NCBI GenBank assembly: GCA_045430305.1
Contig: JAILXW010000003.1
Coordinates: forward strand, 673,243 to 737,242
Source of the DNA: Agarilytica sp045430305
Lineage (GTDB): Bacteria; Pseudomonadota; Gammaproteobacteria; Pseudomonadales; Cellvibrionaceae
Reading direction: 5' to 3'
DNA: 64,000 nucleotides
Shown: positions 17,483 through 25,763 of the stretch, in pieces
Numbering within the stretch: the stretch's first letter is position 1
How the letters are laid out: each line of letters starts with the position of its first letter
Position numbers and translations under genes: made by a program
Notes under the pieces: model-generated
What the model was told of the DNA's origin: nothing
Database searches by the model: none
Seen by the model: the letters and a program-made list of their open reading frames with translations, nothing else

Positions 17483-18739
17483 ATGCCTAAAGCAAAGAAA
17501 ATAAAACTTCCTATTGAAAAGCTCCTTGTTGGTTTGATGGTGGATATTGAACTGCCATGGACCAAGCACCCTTTTCTGTTCTCTAAATTCAAAATTCAAT
17601 CAGCCTCAGAAATCACAGTGATTAAGAAACTGGGTTTGAAAGAGGTGACAGTCTTTCCGGAACAGAGCGATATTCAAATGGCGAAAACAACAGAGGTGCC
17701 AGGGGGCGTCTCTGAAAAAGAAAGCGATGACTTAACAGAACAGCACTGGGAAGATAAAAATAGCAAGATCGAAGGGGCCGAGAAATACCGTACTAAGCGT
17801 CGCGCCGTTAGTAAGAAATACCAAGAGCAGGCGATGATGGTGCAAAGGCTCACCAAAGATATGAAATCGTCACCTGCGAACGCGATTCGTGATGCCGTTG
17901 ATCTTGTAGATAGCATGTCGGATTCGTTTGACGAGCAGCAAGAATTTTTTACCAACCTGGTCAATTTAGGCAGTGGCACTCACACAATATACAACCATAC
18001 CGTGAATGTAATGGTGCTAAGTATGTGTTTAGCGCGTGCCGAGGGAATTCGCGGGAATGAATTACGAACGCTGGCGCGTGGGGCATTGCTGCACGATGTT
18101 GGTAAGGTGGAATTGCCAGGGCCGGTCCTCAATAAAAAAACGGCACTTACTAAAGCGGAGCTGGGTGTCTTTCGACAGCATGCCTTATTAGGGCGGCGAC
18201 TATGTGAAAGAGTAGAAGACCCGCGTGAAGAAATGTTACAGGTTATTGAGTGGCATCATGAATATTTAGATGGAAGTGGTTACCCCAATAAACTAAAAGG
18301 CAGCAAAATTCCGAAATTTGTTCGTATCGTGACGATTGCCAATACCTACGATAACCTATGTAACCCAGACAATATTACACGAGCGATGACACCTAAGATT
18401 GCGCTCGCAACAATGTATTCAAAATTTAAAGACAAACTAGACAATGATTTAGTGCAAAAATTTATTACCATCATGGGCATATACCCGCCAGGCAGTGTGG
18501 TTAGCCTTAACGATGAAAGCCTTGGTGTTGTGGTAAGCGTCGAGCCAAAAAATATGCTTCGTCCAGAAGTGCTTGTGTACAACCCCGATATCCCACCTCA
18601 AAAAGCCCTAATAATCAATTTAAAAGAACATAAAGATCTGGAAATTGTACGTGTACTTAAACCGAGCCAATGCCCTAAGCGGGTGTTTTCTTACTTAGGG
18701 ATTCAAGAGCGTATTGGTTACATGACCTCAGGAAGCTAA
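17483..18739 (+). CDS. HD-GYP c-di-GMP phosphodiesterase with DUF3391 N-terminus
   Basis: The catalytic domain has the metal-binding HD (LLHDVGK, about residue 204) and the signature HHEYLDGSGYP (about residue 257), both intact, so hydrolysis of c-di-GMP is expected. The N-terminal 130 residues begin KKIKLPIEKLLVGLMVDIELPWTKHPF in pattern, as in the DUF3391 domain that commonly precedes HD-GYP. No membrane segment. It would lower c-di-GMP and favour motility over biofilm; this fits the other c-di-GMP gene at 31224. Confidence 0.92.
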   Translation: MPKAKKIKLPIEKLLVGLMVDIELPWTKHPFLFSKFKIQSASEITVIKKLGLKEVTVFPEQSDIQMAKTTEVPGGVSEKESDDLTEQHWEDKNSKIEGAEKYRTKRRAVSKKYQEQAMMVQRLTKDMKSSPANAIRDAVDLVDSMSDSFDEQQEFFTNLVNLGSGTHTIYNHTVNVMVLSMCLARAEGIRGNELRTLARGALLHDVGKVELPGPVLNKKTALTKAELGVFRQHALLGRRLCERVEDPREEMLQVIEWHHEYLDGSGYPNKLKGSKIPKFVRIVTIANTYDNLCNPDNITRAMTPKIALATMYSKFKDKLDNDLVQKFITIMGIYPPGSVVSLNDESLGVVVSVEPKNMLRPEVLVYNPDIPPQKALIINLKEHKDLEIVRVLKPSQCPKRVFSYLGIQERIGYMTSGS

Positions 18740-18788
18740 GCCTGTTTTTTATCTTCTATGCTCTCCGCGTGGCGCTTCAGCGTTGAAA

Positions 18789-19793
18789 TTAGAAGCCTTG
18801 TTTTTCGGCGCGATTATGCTTGCTCATATAGTCTAATTTAGGGCCGACCGGAACAATGCGTGTTGGGTTGATCTTGTCGTGGCTGTAATAGTAATGCCGT
18901 TTGATATGATGGAAGTTGACTGTTTCAGAAATTCCCGGCCATTGATAAAGTTCACGAATATAATTGGATATGTTGGGGTAATCTTCAATACGTTTTTTGT
19001 TGCATTTAAAGTGACCATAATAAACGCTGTCAAAACGAATTAGCGTCGTAAATAATCGCCAATCGGCTTCACTTACTTGGCTGCCGCAAAGGTAGCGGGT
19101 TTTGTCGAGCGCGGATTCAATGTTGTCCAATTCATTAAATAGATTCAAATAGGCTTTTTCGTACGCCTTTTGGCTTGTGGCGAATCCGCAGCGATATACG
19201 CCATTATTTATATTGTCGTACACGCGCGAATTTATTTGGTCGATAATGTCATGTAAGGGTTTCGGGTAGTAGTCATCTGTATTTTTTGTAATTTTATTGA
19301 AGGCGGAGTTAAACATTCGAATAATTTCTGACGACTCATTACTAACAATACGGTTTTGTTTTTTATCCCACAGAACGGGTACCGTTACGCGGCCGGAATA
19401 GTCTGCTTTGTTTGCGGTGTAGACCTGATACATAAAATCATAGTGATGAAGAGGGTCGCCAGTACAGGCTTCATCTTGCTCGTCGTTCGGGTTTTTCGTG
19501 AAGCTCCATCCCTTATCGAGCATGTCTGGGCTAACAATTGAAACGCTGATGTGTTGTTCCAGTTTTTTTAAACGGCGAAAAATGAGTGTGCGATGCGCCC
19601 AAGGGCAGGCAAGCGACACATATAAATGATAGCGACCACTTTCCGCTTTAAAGCCGCTCTCCCCGCTGGGGCCTGCATCTCCATCCGTTGTAATCCAGTG
19701 GCGTAACTGCGCGGCTTCACGTTTAAACTCGCCGCCGCTAGCGCTGGTGTCGTACCACTGGTTATGCCATTCGCCTTTTACGAGCATCCCCAT
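18789..19793 (-). CDS. yqjG: Glutathionyl-hydroquinone reductase, YqjG family
   Basis: Closely follows E. coli YqjG throughout: SGRVTVPVLWDKK, SNESSEIIRMFN, NNGVYRCGFATSQKAY and the active site LACPWAHRT with the single catalytic Cys. The enzyme removes glutathione from glutathionyl-hydroquinones. I chose the ATG at 19793 (MGMLVKGEWH), since E. coli starts MGQLIDGVWH and AGAGG lies 8 bases upstream; the frame opens two codons earlier. doxX lies upstream on the same strand, as yqjF does in E. coli. Confidence 0.95.
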   Translation of the reverse strand: MGMLVKGEWHNQWYDTSASGGEFKREAAQLRHWITTDGDAGPSGESGFKAESGRYHLYVSLACPWAHRTLIFRRLKKLEQHISVSIVSPDMLDKGWSFTKNPNDEQDEACTGDPLHHYDFMYQVYTANKADYSGRVTVPVLWDKKQNRIVSNESSEIIRMFNSAFNKITKNTDDYYPKPLHDIIDQINSRVYDNINNGVYRCGFATSQKAYEKAYLNLFNELDNIESALDKTRYLCGSQVSEADWRLFTTLIRFDSVYYGHFKCNKKRIEDYPNISNYIRELYQWPGISETVNFHHIKRHYYYSHDKINPTRIVPVGPKLDYMSKHNRAEKQGF

Positions 19794-19848
19794 AATCATT
19801 ACCTCTAGTTTACATTCAGGCCGTGGGAACGGCCCGTTTAAGTCATGT

Positions 19849-20268
19849 TTAACGACGAGCGTCTAAGCTGAATTTGCCTGCACCGTGTGAGGCTAACACC
19901 AAAAACCCGCCGGCAATTGCAATGTTTTTGAAAAACATAATGAACTGCATTTGATCCGCCAAATTGTTGTGGAAGACTAAAGCGGTAAATATGCTAAACC
20001 CCGCCACAGCGATTGCTGTAATTCGAGTGTGGTAACCGACAATAATTAACGCGGCTGCCGCTATTTCGAATACGATCGCTGCAGGTAGTAAAAATTCTGG
20101 CAGGCCGACCGATGCCATGTATTGAGCATTACCCTCAAAGTGCTGGAGTTTGTTAATGCCCGCTAATAAAAATATGGCAGACAATGCGATACGGCCAACT
20201 AAGTCTAAGCTGGCGCTGAAGGTGTTGTTTTCTTGAGTTGAGGTAATGCTGAGCGCTTGTATGGTCAT
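19849..20268 (-). CDS. DoxX-family membrane protein (YqjF-like)
   Basis: About 139 residues with four hydrophobic segments and the DoxX pattern (LVGRIALSAIFLLAGINKL; GYHTRITAIAVAGFSIFTALVFH; FFKNIAIAGGFLVLASHG). The start at 20268 has GGAGAG six bases upstream; the frame is open a little further to a TTG. It pairs with yqjG 55 bp downstream, a conserved quinone or redox-stress pairing. The molecular function of DoxX proteins is unsettled. Confidence 0.88.
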   Translation of the reverse strand: MTIQALSITSTQENNTFSASLDLVGRIALSAIFLLAGINKLQHFEGNAQYMASVGLPEFLLPAAIVFEIAAAALIIVGYHTRITAIAVAGFSIFTALVFHNNLADQMQFIMFFKNIAIAGGFLVLASHGAGKFSLDARR

Positions 20269-20601
20269 GGTTCTCTCCAAAGAGTTGTGTGTTGAAGCAA
20301 TACAGACAGTTTAGTGCTATCAATTCGATTGAATGGAGCATGTTATAGATGAAAGTGATCGAAAATATAGATGAATTGTAGGGGCGGGCTTCTTTTGCTC
20401 TATGAGGCGTTTTCTCTGTTCGCTGGCTATAGTCGGTGCTGAGCTAAGCCACTAGCTGGTAATGGTCTAAATTCAAAGTTCTCTTTTATGGTATAGAATT
20501 AGCTTATGAAATTGCGATTGCTTGCTGCCCGAGTCTGCTCTATTTGACCATCGGCTGTAGTGGCCTTTCACAATCACTGTAAATTTTGAGGGAGCACCTC
20601 T
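20269..20601. other. Divergent intergenic region between doxX and the M14-like hydrolase
   Basis: About 330 bp, no gene. A TATAGAAT box near 20493 on the plus strand could be the -10 element of the M14-like gene. No terminator or clear operator is seen. Confidence 0.35.
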
Positions 20602-22065
20602 GTGCCTGTATTTTCCTCGTGGAGGAATAAAACATTTATCGCTTGTAGCTTAAGCGTTGGGCTGGCTGTGAGCGCGGTTCTTGGTGCTGCCAAAGTGGTT
20701 GCGGAAGATGTTCCAGAAGGTAATCAGGCGCCGCCAGCTCCTAAAACCCAGCGAGCTGAATCTTCTGTAGGTGCAGAAGTTGAAATTCAAACTGCAGTTA
20801 AAGCGGAAAATATTGATTTAAAAGCGGTAGTTGAACAGCCGCTTATGCCAGCCAAGCCTATCAGCGAACCCGCAGAGGCGACCAAAGTCTCGGTAAGCCC
20901 TGAGATAGAGCCCATACAAAAGAGCGTGCCAGAGGCAGTTGAAGATGTTGCAATTCAAGAGCCGTTAATTCTCCTGAATAACGAAGTGGAGCCGGGTACT
21001 TCCACACGCCTCGGCTGGACGCCAGGGGCAAGCTTCATTGGTATCGCCGCCCCAACCGCCGTACTTGCTATTAATGGTGTATCTCCTGGGCCAACGCTGT
21101 GTCTAACTGCCGCAGTGCATGGCGATGAGCTTAACGGTGTCGAAATTGTACGCCGGTTATTGTATGACATTGACCCGGAAAAGCTTTCTGGGGAAATTAT
21201 TGGCGTGCCAATTGTAAACCTGCAAGGCTTTCGTCGCGGTTCACGCTATCTGCCCGATCGTCGTGACTTGAATCGATTTTTTCCGGGGAACCCGGAGGGC
21301 AGTTCTGCATCGCGTATTGCCTTTTCTTTTTTCTCTGAAATTGTGTCCAGTTGCGACATGTTAATTGACCTACATACCGGGTCCTTTCGTCGTACAAACT
21401 TACCGCAGTTAAGAGCAGATTTAAATTACCCTGAAGTGGCTAAATTAGCAGAAAAAATGGGCGCTATTGTTGTGGTGCAAAGTGAAGGCGCCCCGGGCAG
21501 TTTACGCCGCGCAGCGGTTGAAGCCGGTATTCCCGCAGTGACATTAGAAGCCGGTGCTCCACACGAGCTAGATAAAGCAGCTATTGAGCACGGTGTAAAA
21601 AGCATTGAAAGTGCGCTTGATAGTTTGAGTATGATCAAGCGTCGCCGTTTTTGGGAGCGTGAAGCAGAACCCATTTACTATGAATCGAGTTGGGTCCGAG
21701 CGAAAGACGGCGGAATTCTTTTCAGCGAGGTAGTGTTGGGGGCGAGCGTGCTAGAAGGGGATCTGTTGGGCACCGTCACAGACCCTATTACCAATCGCCA
21801 TTCCGAAATTCGCGCCCCTTTTGCAGGGCAAATTATTGGCATGGCGTTAAACCAAGTCATGTTCCCCGGTTTTGCGGCGTATCATTTGGGCCATATGCCG
21901 GCGCCAGGCAATGAAAGTGTGCATGTTCCTGCGCCGCTAGAGAATGGCGCTGTGTCAAATGGTGTAAATGCGCCTGCAACAAATGTGGGTGATCATGGGG
22001 CTGATGATTCAGACCCTAGTAATGAAATATCCTTAGATATGCTACCCATAGAAGATTCAGAATAA
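20602..22065 (+). CDS. Exported succinylglutamate desuccinylase/aspartoacylase-like (M14 superfamily) hydrolase
   Basis: A signal peptide or N-terminal anchor (about residues 9-35) is followed by a 100-residue Pro/Glu/Val-rich low-complexity spacer. The zinc hydrolase domain then shows HGDE (His near 173), DLNRFFPG, and DLHTG with the second zinc His. The AstE/AspA-like group deacylates N-acyl amino acids, but many exported members act on unknown amide substrates. A C-terminal acidic tail of about 50 residues follows. It starts with GTG preceded by GAGGGAG. Confidence 0.85.
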   Translation: MPVFSSWRNKTFIACSLSVGLAVSAVLGAAKVVAEDVPEGNQAPPAPKTQRAESSVGAEVEIQTAVKAENIDLKAVVEQPLMPAKPISEPAEATKVSVSPEIEPIQKSVPEAVEDVAIQEPLILLNNEVEPGTSTRLGWTPGASFIGIAAPTAVLAINGVSPGPTLCLTAAVHGDELNGVEIVRRLLYDIDPEKLSGEIIGVPIVNLQGFRRGSRYLPDRRDLNRFFPGNPEGSSASRIAFSFFSEIVSSCDMLIDLHTGSFRRTNLPQLRADLNYPEVAKLAEKMGAIVVVQSEGAPGSLRRAAVEAGIPAVTLEAGAPHELDKAAIEHGVKSIESALDSLSMIKRRRFWEREAEPIYYESSWVRAKDGGILFSEVVLGASVLEGDLLGTVTDPITNRHSEIRAPFAGQIIGMALNQVMFPGFAAYHLGHMPAPGNESVHVPAPLENGAVSNGVNAPATNVGDHGADDSDPSNEISLDMLPIEDSE

Positions 22066-22146
22066 GGCGCTTTGCTTTGTCTTCCCTCTTCGTTTACGTC
22101 TCCATTTTTGCGTAAGTTAAACTTCCAAGTAGCGTGCCTTACTAGC

Positions 22147-22785
22147 TTACCAGCCTTTTGGTAGTGGTTTTTTAATCTCAATATACTGACTACCTTGCTC
22201 AATATATTCGCCAATAATTAACTGTTTCATAATGCGGCTCACCATCTCGCGTGAAGAGCCCACCATATTGGCAATATCTTGATGTGTCACCTTCGGGTGT
22301 TCTATGCGTTTTTTGTCGTCTGCCAGCTTATCGAGTGCATTACTGACGCGCCCGTATACATCTAATAAGGCCAAGTCTTTTACGTTCTCAGTTAAATCGC
22401 GCACGCGTGTGGTCAACTCTTCCGTAACCTGTAAAACAAATTCAGGGTTGTTGCGTAAAAGCTCCTGAAAACTTGAGCGCGCCACTGCGATTACTTCGCA
22501 TGGGGTCACCGTTTTTACTGTTGCAGAGCGAGGCTTGCCATCGAGCAAGGCAAGCTCGCCAAAGTATTCGCCTTCACCTATATAATTCAGAATCACTTCT
22601 CGCCCATCTTCGCCGGCTACAGTGGCACAGAGCTTTCCTGACTTTACGATATATAAGTGTGTGGAATCGTCACCCTCAATAAATAAAATTGTGTTTTTGG
22701 GGTAGCGTCTTAAAACACTCAACTGTTCAATTTGTTGAAGTGTTTTTTCGGGTAGGTTGGCAAACAGATGAACGTTTTCTAGCAT
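22147..22785 (-). CDS. Crp/Fnr-family transcriptional regulator
   Basis: 212 residues. The cyclic-nucleotide-binding domain includes FIEGDDSTHLYIVKSGK and the phosphate-binding-cassette-like GEYFGELALLDGKPRSAT, which retains the Gly-Glu and Arg-Ser positions used by Crp for cAMP. The C-terminal HTH reads HQDIANMVGSSREMVSRIM, close to Crp. No N-terminal Cys cluster, so it is not an Fnr oxygen sensor. It is divergent from a class III nucleotidyl cyclase, which suggests a local cAMP circuit. Confidence 0.9.
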   Translation of the reverse strand: MLENVHLFANLPEKTLQQIEQLSVLRRYPKNTILFIEGDDSTHLYIVKSGKLCATVAGEDGREVILNYIGEGEYFGELALLDGKPRSATVKTVTPCEVIAVARSSFQELLRNNPEFVLQVTEELTTRVRDLTENVKDLALLDVYGRVSNALDKLADDKKRIEHPKVTHQDIANMVGSSREMVSRIMKQLIIGEYIEQGSQYIEIKKPLPKGW

Positions 22786-22878
22786 GCTAAGGGCTTCAAT
22801 AGAATGTTAAGTAGTCATTGAATCCTTTCACGAAGAGCGCCTATCATAGCGCTCAAAACTTTATCTCGCTAACATTTC

Positions 22879-22976
22879 AGTGAGATATTCACTTATACAA
22901 AGTAAATCCTCCCCCTTGGCATTAATAATTAATTGCTATAGTGGCCCAATGACAAATTGATTGACGTGTTAATCAA
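22879..22976. promoter_or_regulatory. Palindromes in the Crp-like / cyclase divergent region
   Basis: AGTGA-N5-TCACT (22879-22893) is a 15-bp palindrome with Crp-like half-sites, but one base shorter in spacing than the classical TGTGA-N6-TCACA. TTGATT-N8-AATCAA (22957-22976) is a second. Both lie in the 257-bp region between the regulator and the cyclase and are candidate operators. Confidence 0.45.
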
Positions 22977-23042
22977 CATGTTTGATTGTTGGCGTGTTAT
23001 TAAAAGCGGAGATGATTTACTGCAATTGACTTAGGTGCGCCA

Positions 23043-25265
23043 TTGCAGCGTCAAAAACTGACCCTTATGTTTACCGACATCGTGGGTTATTCGCGCCTAA
23101 TGGGCCAGAACGAACAACAGACGATACAGCTGGTAGAGCACTATCGGCGTATTCTGCTTGCGTGTATTGAACGTCACCAAGGCGCAGTCATTGAGTTTAT
23201 TGGTGATGCGGTATTTGCCAGCTTTGACCAAGCGCAGGCCGCCGTTGATGCAGCTATAGATATTCAAACAGCATTATTCGAATTTAATCAAAACGCCGAA
23301 AAAGAAGCACAAATCCTTGGCGGACCAAAACTTCGTACGCGAATAGGCTTGCACAGCGGCGAAGTAACAATGAAAGAAGGCGCGCCATTTGGCGACGACG
23401 TAAACATTGCTGCACGACTAGAACCGCTCGCCTTCGCCGATGGTGTGTGTATTTCTCAGAGTGTTTACGAAGCAATAAAATTAGACCCAAGTGTTAAGTT
23501 AAAATACTTGGGCAAGCAAAGCCTCAAAAATATAGAACATAAAATCGCAGTTTATTTAATACGGCCAGAAGGCATAACTGCCCGGGTACATGCACATTAC
23601 GCCTGGAAGCGTACCCAAGAAACGATAAACAAATACCGCTACGCCATCGCATGCTGTTTTTTATGTTTAATTGTCGCAGGCTTCTATTTTATTCCGCGTT
23701 GGTTAGTGCCGGGGTATACAGCCAACTACGTAGAAATTGCCGACTTTAAAAACCTGACATCGGAAAATGGTGAAGCAGACTACTTCAGTGCGGGTATTAC
23801 TGAAGCGCTTCGTTCGCAGCTGGCCGATATGGAAGACGTTTACATCGTTAACCCAGAAGACGGTGTGCGTGGCCCCGTCCGACTAGAAGGAAGCGTGCAA
23901 CGTGCAGGTGAAAATCTAAGAATCGCATATCGCTTATTTCGTAGAAAAGACAATGTGCAAATAGCGGGTGGCAAACTCGATGGCGTTTACGATGATATTT
24001 TTATACTGCAAGACCGTGTGGTGGCAGAAATAGCCCAGTTTGTATCGAAGGAGTTTGATTTAAAGTATTTTCGGCCGGCGGCTATGGAAGTTACTTCTGA
24101 TGTAACTGCATATGATTATTATTTGAAAGGTGTTGAATACCTTCAAATGCCGGAAACTCATGAGGTGTTTGATTTTGCGATTAAATTCTTTTCAACTGCA
24201 TTGGTTCACGATGATAAGTTTTCGATGGCGAATTCGGGTATCTGTCGAGCATATCGTGGGAAATATAAGTTGACTCAAAATATAAAAATGCTAGAAAAAG
24301 CTAAACAATACTGCTCTGCTGCCTTAGCTATTGGAGATTCCAGTTCGAATGGTCTGATTGGGCTTGGTTTAGTTTTTTCGGATATGGGTGAGTCAGATAG
24401 GGCTGCTGTGTATTTTAATCAAGCTCTTAGTCGAGATTCCAAAAATATTGAAGCGTTGTCCGCGCTGGCAGCAGAATATGAAAAATCCGGTAAATATCAG
24501 CTTGCAGAAGAATTATTGCTGTCTGTAAATCAGGCCATGCCGGACTATTGGGCGGCATATGTTGAATATTCGTATCTTTTGATTGGCCAGGGTCGCTTAG
24601 ATGAGGCTGAGAATGTTTTAAACATCGCTCTTCGGATAACGCCAGAAAACGAACCTGTATTAAGTAATATGGGTGCAGTGTATCTCTACAGTGGAGCTCA
24701 CAAAGAAGCAGCTAAAATGTTTGAGTTGGCAGCAGAAATTGTTCCATCATCTGTAGTCTATTCAAATGCAGGTACTGGTCACTATTATGCTCGAAATTTT
24801 CAAAAATCGTACGACGCCTTTGTGAAAGCAATTAAATTGGCTCCTGAAGATTTTAGATTTTATGTGAATGCTGCAGATGTCTTGAGGTATGTTCCCGGAA
24901 AAAGAGAAGAGGTTGTTGAGTTGGCTAGGAAAGCTATTTCAATGATCGAAAAGAAAACTAAAACGTACCCAAATTATACTGGGTACGAACATTTCAGGGC
25001 GGTTGCGCACTATTTGTTGGGTGAAAACAAATTGGCTGGAGAGCAGTTGGAGATAGCTATTGCCGAACGACCAAGAGATATTGAGGTGTTATACACCGCT
25101 ATGAGATTGCAAACTCTTTTGGGGGATAAGGACGAGGCCATAAATAGTTTTGGGAAACTGGTCGAGCTGAGGTATCCAGTAACTTTGGTGTTGTCTGATC
25201 CTGATTTTGATTCTCTTCAATCAGAAGAAAAATTTAAACAAGTTGTAAATGTAGTCTTTAACTAA
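23043..25265 (+). CDS. Class III adenylate/guanylate cyclase with TPR sensor region
   Basis: Residues 1-175: class III cyclase homology domain (LMFTDIVGYSRLM with metal Asp, IEFIGDAVFASF with the second metal Asp, and FGDDVNIAARLE with the transition-state Asn/Arg). One membrane helix about 200-220 (YAIACCFLCLIVAGFYFI), a TolB-like N-terminal domain about 225-335, then several TPR repeats to the end. The cyclase domain thus faces the cytosol and the TPRs the periplasm. The start is TTG with AGGTG five bases upstream; no ATG fits before the cyclase domain. Divergent from a Crp-like gene. Confidence 0.92.
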   Translation: MQRQKLTLMFTDIVGYSRLMGQNEQQTIQLVEHYRRILLACIERHQGAVIEFIGDAVFASFDQAQAAVDAAIDIQTALFEFNQNAEKEAQILGGPKLRTRIGLHSGEVTMKEGAPFGDDVNIAARLEPLAFADGVCISQSVYEAIKLDPSVKLKYLGKQSLKNIEHKIAVYLIRPEGITARVHAHYAWKRTQETINKYRYAIACCFLCLIVAGFYFIPRWLVPGYTANYVEIADFKNLTSENGEADYFSAGITEALRSQLADMEDVYIVNPEDGVRGPVRLEGSVQRAGENLRIAYRLFRRKDNVQIAGGKLDGVYDDIFILQDRVVAEIAQFVSKEFDLKYFRPAAMEVTSDVTAYDYYLKGVEYLQMPETHEVFDFAIKFFSTALVHDDKFSMANSGICRAYRGKYKLTQNIKMLEKAKQYCSAALAIGDSSSNGLIGLGLVFSDMGESDRAAVYFNQALSRDSKNIEALSALAAEYEKSGKYQLAEELLLSVNQAMPDYWAAYVEYSYLLIGQGRLDEAENVLNIALRITPENEPVLSNMGAVYLYSGAHKEAAKMFELAAEIVPSSVVYSNAGTGHYYARNFQKSYDAFVKAIKLAPEDFRFYVNAADVLRYVPGKREEVVELARKAISMIEKKTKTYPNYTGYEHFRAVAHYLLGENKLAGEQLEIAIAERPRDIEVLYTAMRLQTLLGDKDEAINSFGKLVELRYPVTLVLSDPDFDSLQSEEKFKQVVNVVFN

Positions 25266-25286
25266 ACCTTAAGAGGGGAGAAAGTA

Positions 25287-25691
25287 ATGAAGAAATTAGT
25301 AGTTTTGATGATGATGTTTTTTTCTGTGTCGGCCTGTGCGAACACGTCTGTGGAAAAGCGTTCGAAAGATCGGTTTGAGAGAGATATAAAAGTTCCTGCG
25401 GCGGTTAAAGTCCTACGTACTTCAAAAGGGGCTTTGATGGTCGATAATGATGCAGTTGTTGTTGATGATAGTCAACGAATTGTTTGGGTTGGTCCTGAAG
25501 GTATGGTTGTGCGCTTTCCGAAAGGTTCGCCATTTAAAGCAGAGAAATTAAAATCTAGAGCGGGTGTTATAAATGTTCAGGCTGAACGTATAGATTGGAA
25601 AAAGGGAGAGCTTCTGCGTGAATATAAGTATGAAGTTATTATTGGCGATATCGTTCTGGATCCAATTATTATTCGAAGAAGGCACTTCTAG
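25287..25691 (+). CDS. Small lipoprotein, unknown function
   Basis: 134 residues with a lipoprotein signal (KKLVVLMMMFFSVSAC, lipobox VSAC, about Cys17). The rest is a basic beta-rich domain; no known family recognised. It starts 21 bp after the cyclase gene, same strand, with GGGGAG upstream, so it is likely in the cyclase transcript. A strong terminator follows. Confidence 0.7.
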   Translation: MKKLVVLMMMFFSVSACANTSVEKRSKDRFERDIKVPAAVKVLRTSKGALMVDNDAVVVDDSQRIVWVGPEGMVVRFPKGSPFKAEKLKSRAGVINVQAERIDWKKGELLREYKYEVIIGDIVLDPIIIRRRHF

Positions 25692-25711
25692 CTTTTCTAT
25701 TTGTAAAAAGT

Positions 25712-25739
25712 AAAAAAGCCCGCATTAGCGGGCTTTTTT
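25712..25739. terminator. Bidirectional rho-independent terminator
   Basis: GCCCGC (25718-25723) and GCGGGC (25728-25733) pair around a 4-base loop, flanked by six A on the left and six T on the right. It can end both the cyclase-lipoprotein transcript and the leftward protease transcript. Confidence 0.92.
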
Positions 25740-25763
25740 GTATCGATGAATAGATCCAAATCT

